Notes: generated by a model from the sequence alone, not told the origin. Positions 25,076-33,811 are shown, numbered from the stretch's first letter. The stretch is DNA of 64,000 bases from Sphingomonas sp. BK580 (GCF_014194975.1 NZ_JACIAY010000002.1:248001-312000), one strand, 5' to 3'. Made by a program: numbers and translations.

Positions 25076-25375
25076 TCAGGCCGCGGCCGACGGCTGCTCG
25101 AGCGAGGCCAGGGTCGCGCGGAGACGGTCGACCATGTCCTGCAGCGTCACCGCGGCGATGGCGGTGTCCGACGCGTCGTCGACGCGAAGCAGGCCGGCGA
25201 CCGCCAGCTGGATCTGCGTGACATAGTCGATCCGCTGGATGCTCGCCATGTGGCGGCGCAGCGTCTCGCTGTTGCTGCCGAGATCATAGGCGAGCTCGTT
25301 GAGCAGGTTGGAGGCGAACACCAGTTCCTCGGCGAGCGCCAGCGCGAGCGGTCGCGCGACCGTCGCCGCGCTCAT
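25076..25375 (-). CDS. helical protein at the end of the chemotaxis operon
   Basis: 99 residues, start ATG overlapping the CheB-like stop by 4 nt. Predicted to be all helical (ALALAEELVFASNLLNELAYDL, MASIQRIDYVTQIQLAVAGLL, TLQDMVDRLRATLASLE). The last helix superficially recalls CheZ-type phosphatases, but the Asp-x3-Gln active pair is not there. Probably a chemotaxis accessory; function unknown. Confidence 0.65.
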   Translation of the reverse strand: MSAATVARPLALALAEELVFASNLLNELAYDLGSNSETLRRHMASIQRIDYVTQIQLAVAGLLRVDDASDTAIAAVTLQDMVDRLRATLASLEQPSAAA

Positions 25376-26373
25376 TTCGAGCACATCTTGAGCACGCCCG
25401 CGACCAGCGCGTCGCTCGCGACCGGCTGTGATACCATCCCGCGGGCCAGGGTGTAGCCGCCCTCGTCCGACGGCGAGAAGGCGTAACCGCCGGCGGCGTT
25501 GAGCGCCTTGAGTCCGCCGGCGCCGTCCTCGTTCGAGTCGAGCAGCAGCACGCCCACCGCGTTGCTCGCCGCCGCCTTGGCCGCGGAGGCGAACAGCAGC
25601 GAGATCGACGGCCGCTCGCCCGCGACCGGGTCACGCGGCAGCAGCCGCAACGTGCCGTTCGGCCAGCTGTCGATCACGAGATGCGCGTCGCCGTGCGGGG
25701 CGAGATAGATCGTGCCCTGTTCCGGCTTCATACCATCAGCGGCGACCACCACTTTGGGCGCGACCTGCTCGGCCAGCTTCTCCGCCATGCTCTCGACCAG
25801 CCCGGCACCGAGGTGCTGCACCACCACGGTCGGCGGGCAGTTGGCGGGGAAGCTCGAGAAGAGGTCGAACAGCGACTTCGTGCTGGAGGCATCACCGCCG
25901 ACCAGCAGCAGCCGGCCGTTCCAGTCGATCGGCGGCGCCTTCGCGGTCTTGGGCGGTGCCTTAGGCTTGATGTCGGCCTTCTTGGCCGCCTTGAGCCGCT
26001 TGGCGAGCTTGGCGATGATCGCGTCCAGCTCGGCCGGGGCGGCGACGCGCGGCTTGGGGAAACAGTCGATCGCGCCGAGCCGCAGCGCCTCGATCGACTC
26101 GGCGGCGCCATCCTGCGTCCGGGTCGAGAACATGATCACCGGCATCGGCTTGGTGTCCATGATCTCGGCGAGATACTCGAGGCCGCTCATGCCCGGCATC
26201 TCGACGTCGAGCGTCATCACGTCGGGCCGCGACGAGGCCACCAGCGCGCGCGCCTCGGCCGCGCCATCGGCCATGCCGACCACTTCCACCCCGGGGATGC
26301 GCTCCAGCGCGCCTGAGATCAGGGCACGCATGGTCAACGAGTCGTCGACCACCAATACTTTCGTTCCAGCCAT
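25372..26373 (-). CDS. CheB paralogue with degenerate methylesterase site
   Basis: 333 residues. An intact receiver domain has DD at 10-11, phospho-acceptor D56 (VMTLDVEMPGM) and KP near 107. The C-terminal half aligns with CheB: FPANCPPTVVVQHLGAG keeps the catalytic-type His187, and NEDGAGG keeps Asp. The serine motif GAST is replaced by GGDASS (residues 159-164), putting Asp161 where the nucleophilic Ser belongs. It probably cannot demethylate receptors and may act as a phosphate sink or receptor-binding competitor. The operon has a normal CheB as well. Confidence 0.8.
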   Translation of the reverse strand: MAGTKVLVVDDSLTMRALISGALERIPGVEVVGMADGAAEARALVASSRPDVMTLDVEMPGMSGLEYLAEIMDTKPMPVIMFSTRTQDGAAESIEALRLGAIDCFPKPRVAAPAELDAIIAKLAKRLKAAKKADIKPKAPPKTAKAPPIDWNGRLLLVGGDASSTKSLFDLFSSFPANCPPTVVVQHLGAGLVESMAEKLAEQVAPKVVVAADGMKPEQGTIYLAPHGDAHLVIDSWPNGTLRLLPRDPVAGERPSISLLFASAAKAAASNAVGVLLLDSNEDGAGGLKALNAAGGYAFSPSDEGGYTLARGMVSQPVASDALVAGVLKMCSK

Positions 26374-26420
26374 GACCCCGTCCTAGACTTTATTCGTAAA
26401 CGCACCTTTTATCACGTCGA

Positions 26421-26861
26421 TCAGGCGGCGTCCGCCATCGCGCTGCGCTCCACCAGCCGCTCGAGCGCGAGCACCAGGATCAGCCGCTGGTCGATCGTGG
26501 CCAGGCCGTCGAGGAACTGTGCCGCGGCGGCGTCGCCCATGTCGGGGAGCGGCTGCATGTCCTCGGTCTGCACCGTGACGATATCGTTCACCGCGTCGAC
26601 GATGATGCCCTGGAGCTGCTCGCCGATGCGCACGACGATGATGACGTGGCGCGCGGTCGGATCGGTGACACCCCAGCCGAGGCGGTGGCGCAGATCGAGC
26701 ACCGGCAGCACGACGCCGCGCAGGTTGACCACGCCGCGCACGTGGCTCGGCACGTTGGGCAGCGGGGTGGCGGGCGACCAGGCGCGGATCTCGCGGATCG
26801 CCATGATGTCGACGCCCAGATGCTGGTCGCCGAGCTGGAAAGTGATGAGCTGACGGGACAT
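26421..26861 (-). CDS. cheW: chemotaxis coupling protein CheW
   Basis: 146 residues forming one CheW SH3-like domain: LITFQLGDQHLGVDIMAIREI, PLPNVPSHVRGVVNLRGVVLPVLDLRHRL and IIVDAVNDIVTV. It links chemoreceptors to CheA. It lies between cheY and the second cheB-like gene. Confidence 0.95.
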   Translation of the reverse strand: MSRQLITFQLGDQHLGVDIMAIREIRAWSPATPLPNVPSHVRGVVNLRGVVLPVLDLRHRLGWGVTDPTARHVIIVVRIGEQLQGIIVDAVNDIVTVQTEDMQPLPDMGDAAAAQFLDGLATIDQRLILVLALERLVERSAMADAA

Positions 26862-26901
26862 GATGCGGCTCCTCGGGGACGCTGATGACGGTGGAGGGAG
26901 A

Positions 26902-27276
26902 TCAGTGCAGCACGCGCCGGATCGCGGCGGCGAGCTTCTCGGGATGGAACGGCTTGACGATCCAGCCGGTCGCGCCGGCGTCGCGCGCGCGCTGCTTCTT
27001 CTCGTCCGAGCTCTCGGTGGTGAGCACCAGGATCGGCAGCGTGCGACGGCCGTCGGCGCGGACCTGCTCGATCAGCCCGAAACCGTCCATGCGCGGCATG
27101 TTGATGTCGGTGATGAGCAGGTCGGGCTCCTCCTCGGGCTCGAAATTGTGCAGCGTCTCGAGCGCGTGCACCCCGTCCTCGGCCTCGACGACGTTGTAGC
27201 CGAGATCGGTCAGCGCCGCGCGCAGCAGCATCCGCATGCTGGGCGAGTCGTCCACGGTCATGATCGTCTTGGTCAC
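26902..27276 (-). CDS. cheY: chemotaxis response regulator CheY
   Basis: 124 residues from GTG, a single receiver domain. The acidic pair is DD at 9-10, the phospho-acceptor D57 (LLITDINMPRMDG), a Thr in LVLTTESSDEKK and the Lys in WIVKPFHPEKL. No output domain, so it acts on a flagellar switch or another protein target. Confidence 0.95.
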   Translation of the reverse strand: MTKTIMTVDDSPSMRMLLRAALTDLGYNVVEAEDGVHALETLHNFEPEEEPDLLITDINMPRMDGFGLIEQVRADGRRTLPILVLTTESSDEKKQRARDAGATGWIVKPFHPEKLAAAIRRVLH

Positions 27277-27305
27277 GGGAAAAGGCTCCTGGGCAATGCG
27301 GTAGA

Positions 27306-27860
27306 TCAGAAGAACTCGACGTCGCCGACGTCGGCGGTCGCGGAGACGGGGGCGGGGCTCGCGCGCAGCACCGGTGGCGGCGCGCTTTCTGTGACGACGC
27401 GGCAGCGCGCCAACCCCAGCGCGGCGCGGAACTCGACCCGGCGCGCCCCGTTGCCGCCGACATCCTCGCCGACCAGCGGGATCTTCTCGTCGCGCAGGAA
27501 GCGGCGCGCGAAAGCGATATTGTCGCCGCCGATGTCGCGGAAGCCCGAGCGCATCGTCGCGCCGCCGAAGATGCGCGCCTTCATGCGCGACCGCACCGCG
27601 CCCATCGAGAGCATGGCGTTGATCAGCACTTCCATGGCGTAGACACCGTAGCGCTGCATCGAGGCGGGATCGGACACATTCCCCTCGGCTAACAGATAAT
27701 GGTTAAGGCCTCCCACCTTGGCGACCGGATCGTAGAAGCAGGCGGCGACGCAGCTACCCAGAACGGTGGTCAGGACCACGTCCTGCTGATCGCTGACCTT
27801 GGTCTCGCCCTGGGCCACGGTGAGGCGGCGGAAACCGTCGCGGAGCGTGATGCTGTTCAT
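27306..27860 (-). CDS. cheD: chemoreceptor glutamine deamidase CheD
   Basis: 184 residues, ATG overlapping the cheB stop by 4 nt. Catalytic Cys37 is in TTVLGSCVAACFYDP, His54 in GGLNHYLL, and the Thr in RIFGGATM. CheD deamidates specific receptor glutamines and often interacts with CheC. No cheC was seen here. The family core ends near residue 155; the remaining tail is Pro/Ala-rich. Confidence 0.92.
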   Translation of the reverse strand: MNSITLRDGFRRLTVAQGETKVSDQQDVVLTTVLGSCVAACFYDPVAKVGGLNHYLLAEGNVSDPASMQRYGVYAMEVLINAMLSMGAVRSRMKARIFGGATMRSGFRDIGGDNIAFARRFLRDEKIPLVGEDVGGNGARRVEFRAALGLARCRVVTESAPPPVLRASPAPVSATADVGDVEFF

Positions 27861-28876
27861 GCACGACACTCTTGGAGCAGGCGCGGCGCGATGCGGCGCA
27901 GCGGGAGCTGCTGGACCACCGCGCCGATCCGATGCGCCACCGCGGGCATGCCGTAGACCACGCTGGTGGCCTCGTCCTGCCCGATCGTCACCGAGCCGGT
28001 CGTGCGCATCGCCAGCATGCCCTCGGCCCCGTCGGCGCCCATGCCGGTGAGCAGTGCACCCACCGCGTCCGCCCCGGCGCAGCGCGCGACCGAGTGGAAC
28101 AAGGTGTCGACCGAGGGCTGGTGACCGCTCACCTTGGGTCCCTGGAGCAGGCGGCAGTGGCGCTTGCCGCCGCTGCCCGCGACCTCGAGGTGACGGTCTC
28201 CGCCCGGCGCGAGATAGACCTTGCCGACCTGGAGCGGCGCGCCCGCGCGCGCCTCCTCCACGCTCGGGCGACACAGCCGGTCGAGCCGCGCCGCGAAGCT
28301 CGCGGTGAAGCTCGCCGGCATGTGCTGGACGATCACCGTCGGCGGGCAGTTGGCAGGGAAGCCGGTGAGCAGTTCGATCAGCGCCTCGACCCCGCCGGTC
28401 GACGCGCCGACCGCGATCAGCGAATTCTCGCGCGGCTGGTAATTGCCGTCGAGCGGCTCGCTCTTCGGCGGCAGCGGCGCGAGGCGGCGGCGCGTGCCCG
28501 AGGCGGCGCGCACCAGCGCCGGCAGGCGGATCGCCTCGCCCTCGCGGCGCAGCGCCAGCTTGTCGAAACACTCGAACGCGCCCAGCTCGAGCGCGGCAAT
28601 GCTCGCCTCCGCCCCGTCTGAGGTGAGCGTCGACAGCATCACCACGGGCGTCGGCCGCAGCCGCATCAGCCGCTCGAGGAAGTCGAGCCCGTTCATCCCC
28701 GGCATCTCGATGTCCAGCGTGACGACGTCGGGATCGAGCTCCTTGATCTTCGCGCGCGCCTCCTCGGCGCTCGCGGCGGTGCCGACGACCTCGATCGCGG
28801 GGTCGACCGACAGCGTGCGCCGGATCAGCGCCTGCATCGTGAGCGAGTCGTCGACGACGAGGGTGCGGACGCTCAT
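27857..28876 (-). CDS. cheB: chemotaxis methylesterase CheB
   Basis: 339 residues. Receiver domain with D55 (VVTLDIEMPGMNG). The methylesterase domain has the full catalytic set: Ser159 in AVGASTGG, His185 in VIVQHMPASFT and Asp in LLTGMGADGAEGM, followed by QDEATSVVYGMP. It removes methyl groups from receptors and sets adaptation with CheR. Start overlaps the cheR stop by 4 nt. Confidence 0.95.
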   Translation of the reverse strand: MSVRTLVVDDSLTMQALIRRTLSVDPAIEVVGTAASAEEARAKIKELDPDVVTLDIEMPGMNGLDFLERLMRLRPTPVVMLSTLTSDGAEASIAALELGAFECFDKLALRREGEAIRLPALVRAASGTRRRLAPLPPKSEPLDGNYQPRENSLIAVGASTGGVEALIELLTGFPANCPPTVIVQHMPASFTASFAARLDRLCRPSVEEARAGAPLQVGKVYLAPGGDRHLEVAGSGGKRHCRLLQGPKVSGHQPSVDTLFHSVARCAGADAVGALLTGMGADGAEGMLAMRTTGSVTIGQDEATSVVYGMPAVAHRIGAVVQQLPLRRIAPRLLQECRA

Positions 28877-29742
28877 GCGCCCACCTTCAGATACGCCGTG
28901 CGCCCCACGCTCTCGAAGCGGTGCGCGACCTCGTCGGCGAGCCGCTCGGAATGGCCGATATAGAGCATGCCCCCCGTCTCCAGATGGTCAGCGAGCCGTG
29001 CCTGCAGCCGCGCTTTGGTTGGTTCGTCGAAGTAGATCATCACGTTGCGACAACAGATCGCGTCGAAGCGGCCGCGCATCGGCCAGGCGCCGAGCAGGTT
29101 GAGCGGGCGGAAGGCGATGGCGTCGCGCAGCATCGCGTCCACCGTCTGGCGCTCGCTCGGGCCGCTCAGCCACGTGCTGCGCAGCGCCGTCGGCACGGTG
29201 CGCAGCGTCGCCGCCGGGTAGGTGCCCGCGCGTGCGGTGGCGAGGACGCTCGGCGAGACGTCGGTGGCGAGCAGCTTGAAGTCGGCGCGCAGCACGCGCT
29301 GCGCCAGGCCGCGGTCGGTGCCGAAGCTCGCCATCAGCCAGCTGTACGGCTCCTCGCCGCTGGAACAGGCCGCCGACCACAGCCGCACGCGCCCGCCGCT
29401 TAGCACGCGTTGCGACAGCTTCGGCCACAGCCGCTCGACGAAATCCTCGAAATGATGCGCCTCGCGGAAGAAGGCGGTGTGGTTGGTCGTGATCGCGTCG
29501 AACATGCGCAACCGCTCGTCGGCGTCCTGCTCGATCAGCTTGATATAGGCGCCGACGCTGTCGAGCCCGCACGCGCGCACGCGCGGCGCGACGCGGCCAT
29601 AGACCAGCTGCGCCTTGCCGTCGGGCAGCAGGATGCCGAGCTCGTCGTAGACCATCCGCGCGATCGCCTGGTGATCCGCCGGCACGAAGTGGAACTCGCG
29701 CTTGAGCGCCGACTCGCTGGGAAGGGCGATCGCGGGGATCAT
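28873..29742 (-). CDS. cheR: chemoreceptor methyltransferase CheR
   Basis: 289 residues. The N-terminal helical domain is followed by the SAM domain with VRLWSAACSSGEEPYS and ATDVSPSVLATARAGTY, and the post motif FDAICCRNVMIYFDEPTKARL. It methylates receptor glutamates. Two chemoreceptors nearby end in W-x-x-F pentapeptides that such CheR proteins can bind. Start overlaps the cheA stop by 4 nt. Confidence 0.95.
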   Translation of the reverse strand: MIPAIALPSESALKREFHFVPADHQAIARMVYDELGILLPDGKAQLVYGRVAPRVRACGLDSVGAYIKLIEQDADERLRMFDAITTNHTAFFREAHHFEDFVERLWPKLSQRVLSGGRVRLWSAACSSGEEPYSWLMASFGTDRGLAQRVLRADFKLLATDVSPSVLATARAGTYPAATLRTVPTALRSTWLSGPSERQTVDAMLRDAIAFRPLNLLGAWPMRGRFDAICCRNVMIYFDEPTKARLQARLADHLETGGMLYIGHSERLADEVAHRFESVGRTAYLKVGA

Positions 29743-31946
29743 GCCGCGTGCGCCAGCATCGGTCGCGGCGTGCGGACGCGGTGCGCCGTCAGCGCGTCGA
29801 CGTCGATGATCAGCGCGACGCGGCCGTCACCGAGGATGGTCGCGCCGGCGAGCCCGTCGATCGCCTGGTAGTTGGCCTCGAGGCTCTTCACCACGACCTG
29901 GCGCTGGTCCTGAATCGAGTCGACCAGCAGCGCGGCCTGGCCGTGATCGGCCTCCACCACGATCAGCACCGCGTTGGCGGGATCGCGCTCGCCGCCGCCC
30001 AGGCCGAGCTGCTCGGCCACCGGGTAGATCGGCACGTAGGAGCCGCGCACGTCGAGCACCGCGCCGTCCACGCCGATCGCGGTGACCGCGCCGTCGGTCG
30101 GGCGCAGGCTCTCGACGATATGGCTGAGCGGGATCACGAAGGTCTGGTCGCCGACGGTGACGATCATGCCGTCGACCACCGCGAGCGTCAGCGGCAGGCT
30201 GAGCGAGAAGCTCGACCCCGAGCCGAACTTGGACTGGATACCGATACGGCCGCCGAGCGCCTGAACGTTCTTGCGCACCACGTCCATGCCGACGCCGCGG
30301 CCCGAGATGTTCGAGACCGTCGCCGCGGTGGAGAAGCCCGGCGCGAAGATCAGGTTGTCGACCTCCTCGTCGCTCAGCACCGCGTCGGGCAGGATGATCC
30401 CGCGCTCGATCGCCTTGGCGCGGACGCGCGCGCGGTCGATGCCGCGACCGTCGTCGCTGACGGTGATGACGATGCGGCCCGAGTGGTGCGCCGCCGACAG
30501 CGTGACCACGCCCTCGGCCGGCTTGCCGGCCGCGACCCGCTCCTCCGTCGTCTCCAGCCCGTGGTCGACGGCGTTGCGGATGAGGTGCGTCAGCGGCTCC
30601 CCGATCCGCTCGACCACGGTCTTGTCGACCTCGGTCATCTCGCCCTCGATGTCGAGGCGGACGCGCTTGCCGGTCTCGCCCTCCAGCTCGCGGATGATGC
30701 GCGGCACGCGGCTGAAGACCGTCTTCATCGGCTGGGCGCGGATCGCCATGGTCGATTCCTGCAGCTCGCGCGTCAGGTGATCGAGGTCGGTGAGCTCGGA
30801 GATGCCCGCCATGTTGTTCTCGGACAGTCGCTGCGCCAGCATCGCCTGGGTGATCACCAGCTCGCCGACCAGGTTCACGAGGCGGTCGAGCTTGTCGAGA
30901 TCGACGCGGATCGTCTGCGCCACCGCGGTGGGGGCGGGGGCGACGACCGAGGCGACCACCGGCGCGGGCGGCGCCGGCTTGGGCGCCGGTGCCGCGACGA
31001 CGGGTGCCGCTACCGGGGCGGGGGCAGGCGTCGGCGCGGCGGCCGCCACGGGCGCCGGTGCCGGGGCGGCGGCCGCCGCGGGGGCAGGCGCGGCCGGCGC
31101 CGGCTCGACGACCGGCGCCGGCGCGGCGACCCCCTGCGAGAGCGTCACCGCGCAGCCGTCGGTGAACTCGAACACCGAGCGGATGTCGTCCTCGTCGACG
31201 CTCGCCGGCACCGCGATCGACCAGCCGAGATAGGAGATCTCCGGGTCGATGGAGGCGAGCGGCGGCAGCGCCGACGTGTCGCACGACAGCACTCGTCCGC
31301 CCATGCGCACCAGCTCGCGTAGCAGCAGTAGCGGCTCGCCGCCGTTGTCCAGCGCGTTCGGGGTGGGCTTGAAGGTGACCACCCAGTCCTGCACCGCGCC
31401 CGGCGCGGGCGCGTCGGCGTCGGTCGCCGCGGCGGGGGCGACGTCGCCCAGCATCGCCATCAGGTCGTCGAAGTCGTCGCCGAGGCTGATCGGCGCGGGC
31501 GTGAAGGCGATCTCATCCGCGCTCGCCGCGGCCGGCGCGGGGGCGGCGGCGACGGGCTCGACCGCCTCGTCGCCGCTGGCGGCCGCGATCAGCCGCGCCA
31601 GCATCACCGCGTCGTCGGGCGCCTCGCCCGAGTCGCGCGCGGCGGCGACATGGTCGGCGAGCATGTCGAAGGCCGCGACGATCAGGTTGGTCAGCGCCGG
31701 GGTGAGCGTCAGCGCCCCGCTGCGCAGCAGGTCGAGCAGCGTCTCATATTGATGCGTGTAGGCCTGCAGCCGCTCGTGCCCGAACGCCCCCGCGCCGCCC
31801 TTGATCGAGTGGACCGCCCGGAAGATGCCGTTGATCGTCTCGGCGTCATAGTGTTCGGACCGGAGCGCGGCGAAGGCGCTCTCCATGCCGGCCAGGCCTT
31901 CCTCGCACTCCTGGAAGAAGATCTGCTGGATTGCGTCGAGATCCAA
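29739..31946 (-). CDS. cheA: chemotaxis histidine kinase CheA
   Basis: 735 residues from a TTG start, with AGGAG about 8 nt upstream. The HPt domain has phospho-His46 in FRAVHSIKGGAGAFG. A middle domain and a long Ala/Pro-rich linker (about residues 265-335) follow. Then come the dimerisation segment (LVNLVGELVITQAMLAQ), the ATPase domain (NAVDHGLE, DDGRGIDRARV, GRGVGMDVVRKNV) and a C-terminal CheW-like domain. Phosphorylates CheY and CheB proteins. Confidence 0.96.
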   Translation of the reverse strand: MDLDAIQQIFFQECEEGLAGMESAFAALRSEHYDAETINGIFRAVHSIKGGAGAFGHERLQAYTHQYETLLDLLRSGALTLTPALTNLIVAAFDMLADHVAAARDSGEAPDDAVMLARLIAAASGDEAVEPVAAAPAPAAASADEIAFTPAPISLGDDFDDLMAMLGDVAPAAATDADAPAPGAVQDWVVTFKPTPNALDNGGEPLLLLRELVRMGGRVLSCDTSALPPLASIDPEISYLGWSIAVPASVDEDDIRSVFEFTDGCAVTLSQGVAAPAPVVEPAPAAPAPAAAAAPAPAPVAAAAPTPAPAPVAAPVVAAPAPKPAPPAPVVASVVAPAPTAVAQTIRVDLDKLDRLVNLVGELVITQAMLAQRLSENNMAGISELTDLDHLTRELQESTMAIRAQPMKTVFSRVPRIIRELEGETGKRVRLDIEGEMTEVDKTVVERIGEPLTHLIRNAVDHGLETTEERVAAGKPAEGVVTLSAAHHSGRIVITVSDDGRGIDRARVRAKAIERGIILPDAVLSDEEVDNLIFAPGFSTAATVSNISGRGVGMDVVRKNVQALGGRIGIQSKFGSGSSFSLSLPLTLAVVDGMIVTVGDQTFVIPLSHIVESLRPTDGAVTAIGVDGAVLDVRGSYVPIYPVAEQLGLGGGERDPANAVLIVVEADHGQAALLVDSIQDQRQVVVKSLEANYQAIDGLAGATILGDGRVALIIDVDALTAHRVRTPRPMLAHAA

Positions 31947-31979
31947 GACGTCTGCTCCTGTGAACCGGGCGGGGCGCGC

Positions 31980-32240
31980 TTAGGCGGCGGAGAGGTCGAC
32001 CGCGGCGAGCGCGGCGGCGTCGGCGAAGGGAATGCTGACCGCGGTCAGGGCGAATGGCTGCCCCTGCGCCGCCGCCGCGGTGCGCGCGGCGATCAGGACC
32101 TGGAGACAGGCCTGCCCGATCTGCTCCACCGCGCTGCCGTCGATCGCGAGCGGTTGCGCCTGCTCGACCAGCTTCTTCAACGCGACGCGGAGCGGCGGCG
32201 CGGCGGCGGTGTCGAGACGGGGAGGGAGCACGTACGCCAT
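31980..32240 (-). CDS. STAS-domain protein of the chemotaxis operon
   Basis: 86 residues starting MAYVLPPRLDTAAAPPL, with AGGATCT before the ATG. The STAS core is LAIDGSAVEQIGQACLQVLIAA. The phosphorylatable Asp-Ser pair of anti-anti-sigma factors is replaced by GQAC, so it is unlikely to be switched by a serine kinase. First gene of the operon, 33 nt before cheA. Confidence 0.75.
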   Translation of the reverse strand: MAYVLPPRLDTAAAPPLRVALKKLVEQAQPLAIDGSAVEQIGQACLQVLIAARTAAAAQGQPFALTAVSIPFADAAALAAVDLSAA

Positions 32241-32574
32241 GGCGAGATCCTGGTCAGTCGGGCGCGGAACCGGGTCGGATGATCGCTCGCCGCGGCGAGG
32301 ACCAGCCTTCACCCTGTCCCATCCCCCAATATAGGCGCGTCGGGCGACTGGGTCGGTTCCCGGGCGGTGCCGACGCGCCGACTTCCTCATGGCCACATCG
32401 TCCTAAGATGACGTTAAACACGGATCCGGCGAGAGAGATTGCGCGGACATCGACGAGATGGCACGGCGCGCTCCGGTCGGCCAAGAGATCGATGCGGTTA
32501 AGTGGATGGAAAGCACTTTCCATCACTGCCGGGATCGGCGCGTGGCGCTGCCGCTTCAGTGGATAGACTTACGG
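32241..32574. other. divergent regulatory region with a perfect palindrome
   Basis: 334 bases between the start of the chemotaxis operon (minus) and the DUF2332 gene (plus). No gene was recognised. It must hold the promoter of the nine-gene chemotaxis operon. The palindrome at 32505-32524 lies 51 nt before the DUF2332 start. Confidence 0.5.
32505..32524. promoter_or_regulatory. 20-bp palindrome, candidate operator
   Basis: GATGGAAAG-CA-CTTTCCATC, with 9-bp perfect arms and a 2-nt centre. With one bulged base the symmetry extends to AGTG/CACT. The short centre favours a dimeric protein binding site over an RNA hairpin. Confidence 0.45.
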
Positions 32575-33645
32575 GTGTCTAAGCAACTTCTTGATGATGA
32601 GCGCGACGCGGGTGAGCTGCGGCGTCAGGCCGCGCTCGCGCGAGCGATCGGGTCGCCCTTCGTCGCGGCGGTGCTCGAGTCGGGCGCGCACCAGTTGGCG
32701 CGCGCGCCGCTCACCGCCACGGTGTTCGCGCGCTGGCCCGGCGACCGTGCCGCCGCGGCGCTGGCGATGCGGTTCAACGCCGCGCTTCACGCGCTCGCGC
32801 GACGGAACACGCCGGCGCGGCTCGGCGCCCTGTATCGCGGCGAGCACCGCGACATCGACGGCGCGGTCGGCGAGGCGCTCGCCTTGCATGACGGCTTCAT
32901 CGCCGATTGGATGCAGCACACGCCGCAGACCAACGAAGTGGGGCGCGCGGCGGCGATCCTCGCCGCGCTCAAGGTCGCGCGCACGCGTTTCGACCTGCCG
33001 GTCGAGTTGCTCGAGCTCGGCGCGAGCGCGGGGCTCAACCTCAACCTGTGCCGCTATGCCTACGAGATCGGCGGGGTCGCCGCGGGCGATCCCGCGTCCC
33101 CGGTCCGGATCGCGCCGGACTGGATCGGCGCGCCGCCCCCCGGTACCCCGGTCGAGGTCGTCGCCGCGCGCGGGGTCGATCTGGCGCCGCTCGACGTCAC
33201 CGATGCCGCGACACGCGAGCGGCTGATGGCCTTCGTCTTCGCCGACCAGTCGGCGAGATCGCGGCGGCTCGAGAGTGCGTTGGCGCTCGCGCGCGCGTGG
33301 CCGCCCCGGGTGGAGCGCGGCGATGCGGTGACGTGGCTGCGCGATCGCCTCGCCGAGCCCGCGCCCGCGGGACGCTGCCGCGCGGTCGTGCACTCCATGG
33401 TCACCCAATATCTCGACGACGCGGCGCGCGCCCGGCTCGACGCGGTGATCGCCGCGGCCGGCGCCGCGGCGACCGAGGACCGGCCGCTGGTCCGGATCGG
33501 GTTCGAGTGGACCGAGGACCGCGCCGCGGTGCTGCTGCGACTCACCAGCTATCCGCACGGCGGGATGGAGGTGCTGGCCGAATGCCACCCTTATGGCGCG
33601 ACGATCACATGGCGCGCTCCGGCGGCCCCCTCGTTAACGAAGTAG
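32575..33645 (+). CDS. DUF2332 protein with methyltransferase-like motif
   Basis: 356 residues from GTG 32575; an in-frame ATG at 32458 would add 39 residues and run through the palindrome, so the shorter form is preferred. The DUF2332 signature VELLELGASAGLNLNLCRYAYEIGG resembles a SAM-binding motif I. Other conserved segments are QTNEVGRAA, HSMVTQYL and GFEWTEDRA. No activity is established for the family to my knowledge. Confidence 0.8.
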   Translation: MSKQLLDDERDAGELRRQAALARAIGSPFVAAVLESGAHQLARAPLTATVFARWPGDRAAAALAMRFNAALHALARRNTPARLGALYRGEHRDIDGAVGEALALHDGFIADWMQHTPQTNEVGRAAAILAALKVARTRFDLPVELLELGASAGLNLNLCRYAYEIGGVAAGDPASPVRIAPDWIGAPPPGTPVEVVAARGVDLAPLDVTDAATRERLMAFVFADQSARSRRLESALALARAWPPRVERGDAVTWLRDRLAEPAPAGRCRAVVHSMVTQYLDDAARARLDAVIAAAGAAATEDRPLVRIGFEWTEDRAAVLLRLTSYPHGGMEVLAECHPYGATITWRAPAAPSLTK

Positions 33646-33811
33646 CAGATGGTATCGTCTTGACGCTGTTGAGAGAACCCGGCTCAACTCAGCGAATCGG
33701 GTAAGTTATTATCGATCAACACGCGGTCGGGACTCGGCGTTTCAACTATCTCTCCTCTGCCGCCGCCGCTGCGCGAAGCGCCGCGGTTCTGCCGGGCAGG
33801 GAGAAAGAATA

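Noticed and set aside
25076..25375. CheZ-like phosphatase assignment for the 99-residue protein
   Set aside because: The last helix (TLQDMVDRL) has Arg, not Gln, four residues after the Asp, so the CheZ active pair is absent.
30940..31130. Repeat array inside cheA
   Set aside because: Ala/Pro-rich interdomain linker codons; no regular spacers, so not a CRISPR.
33646..33811. Cobalamin riboswitch or Fur box before the TonB-dependent receptor
   Set aside because: No conserved B12-box or Fur-like repeat could be seen; only a 6-bp inverted repeat.
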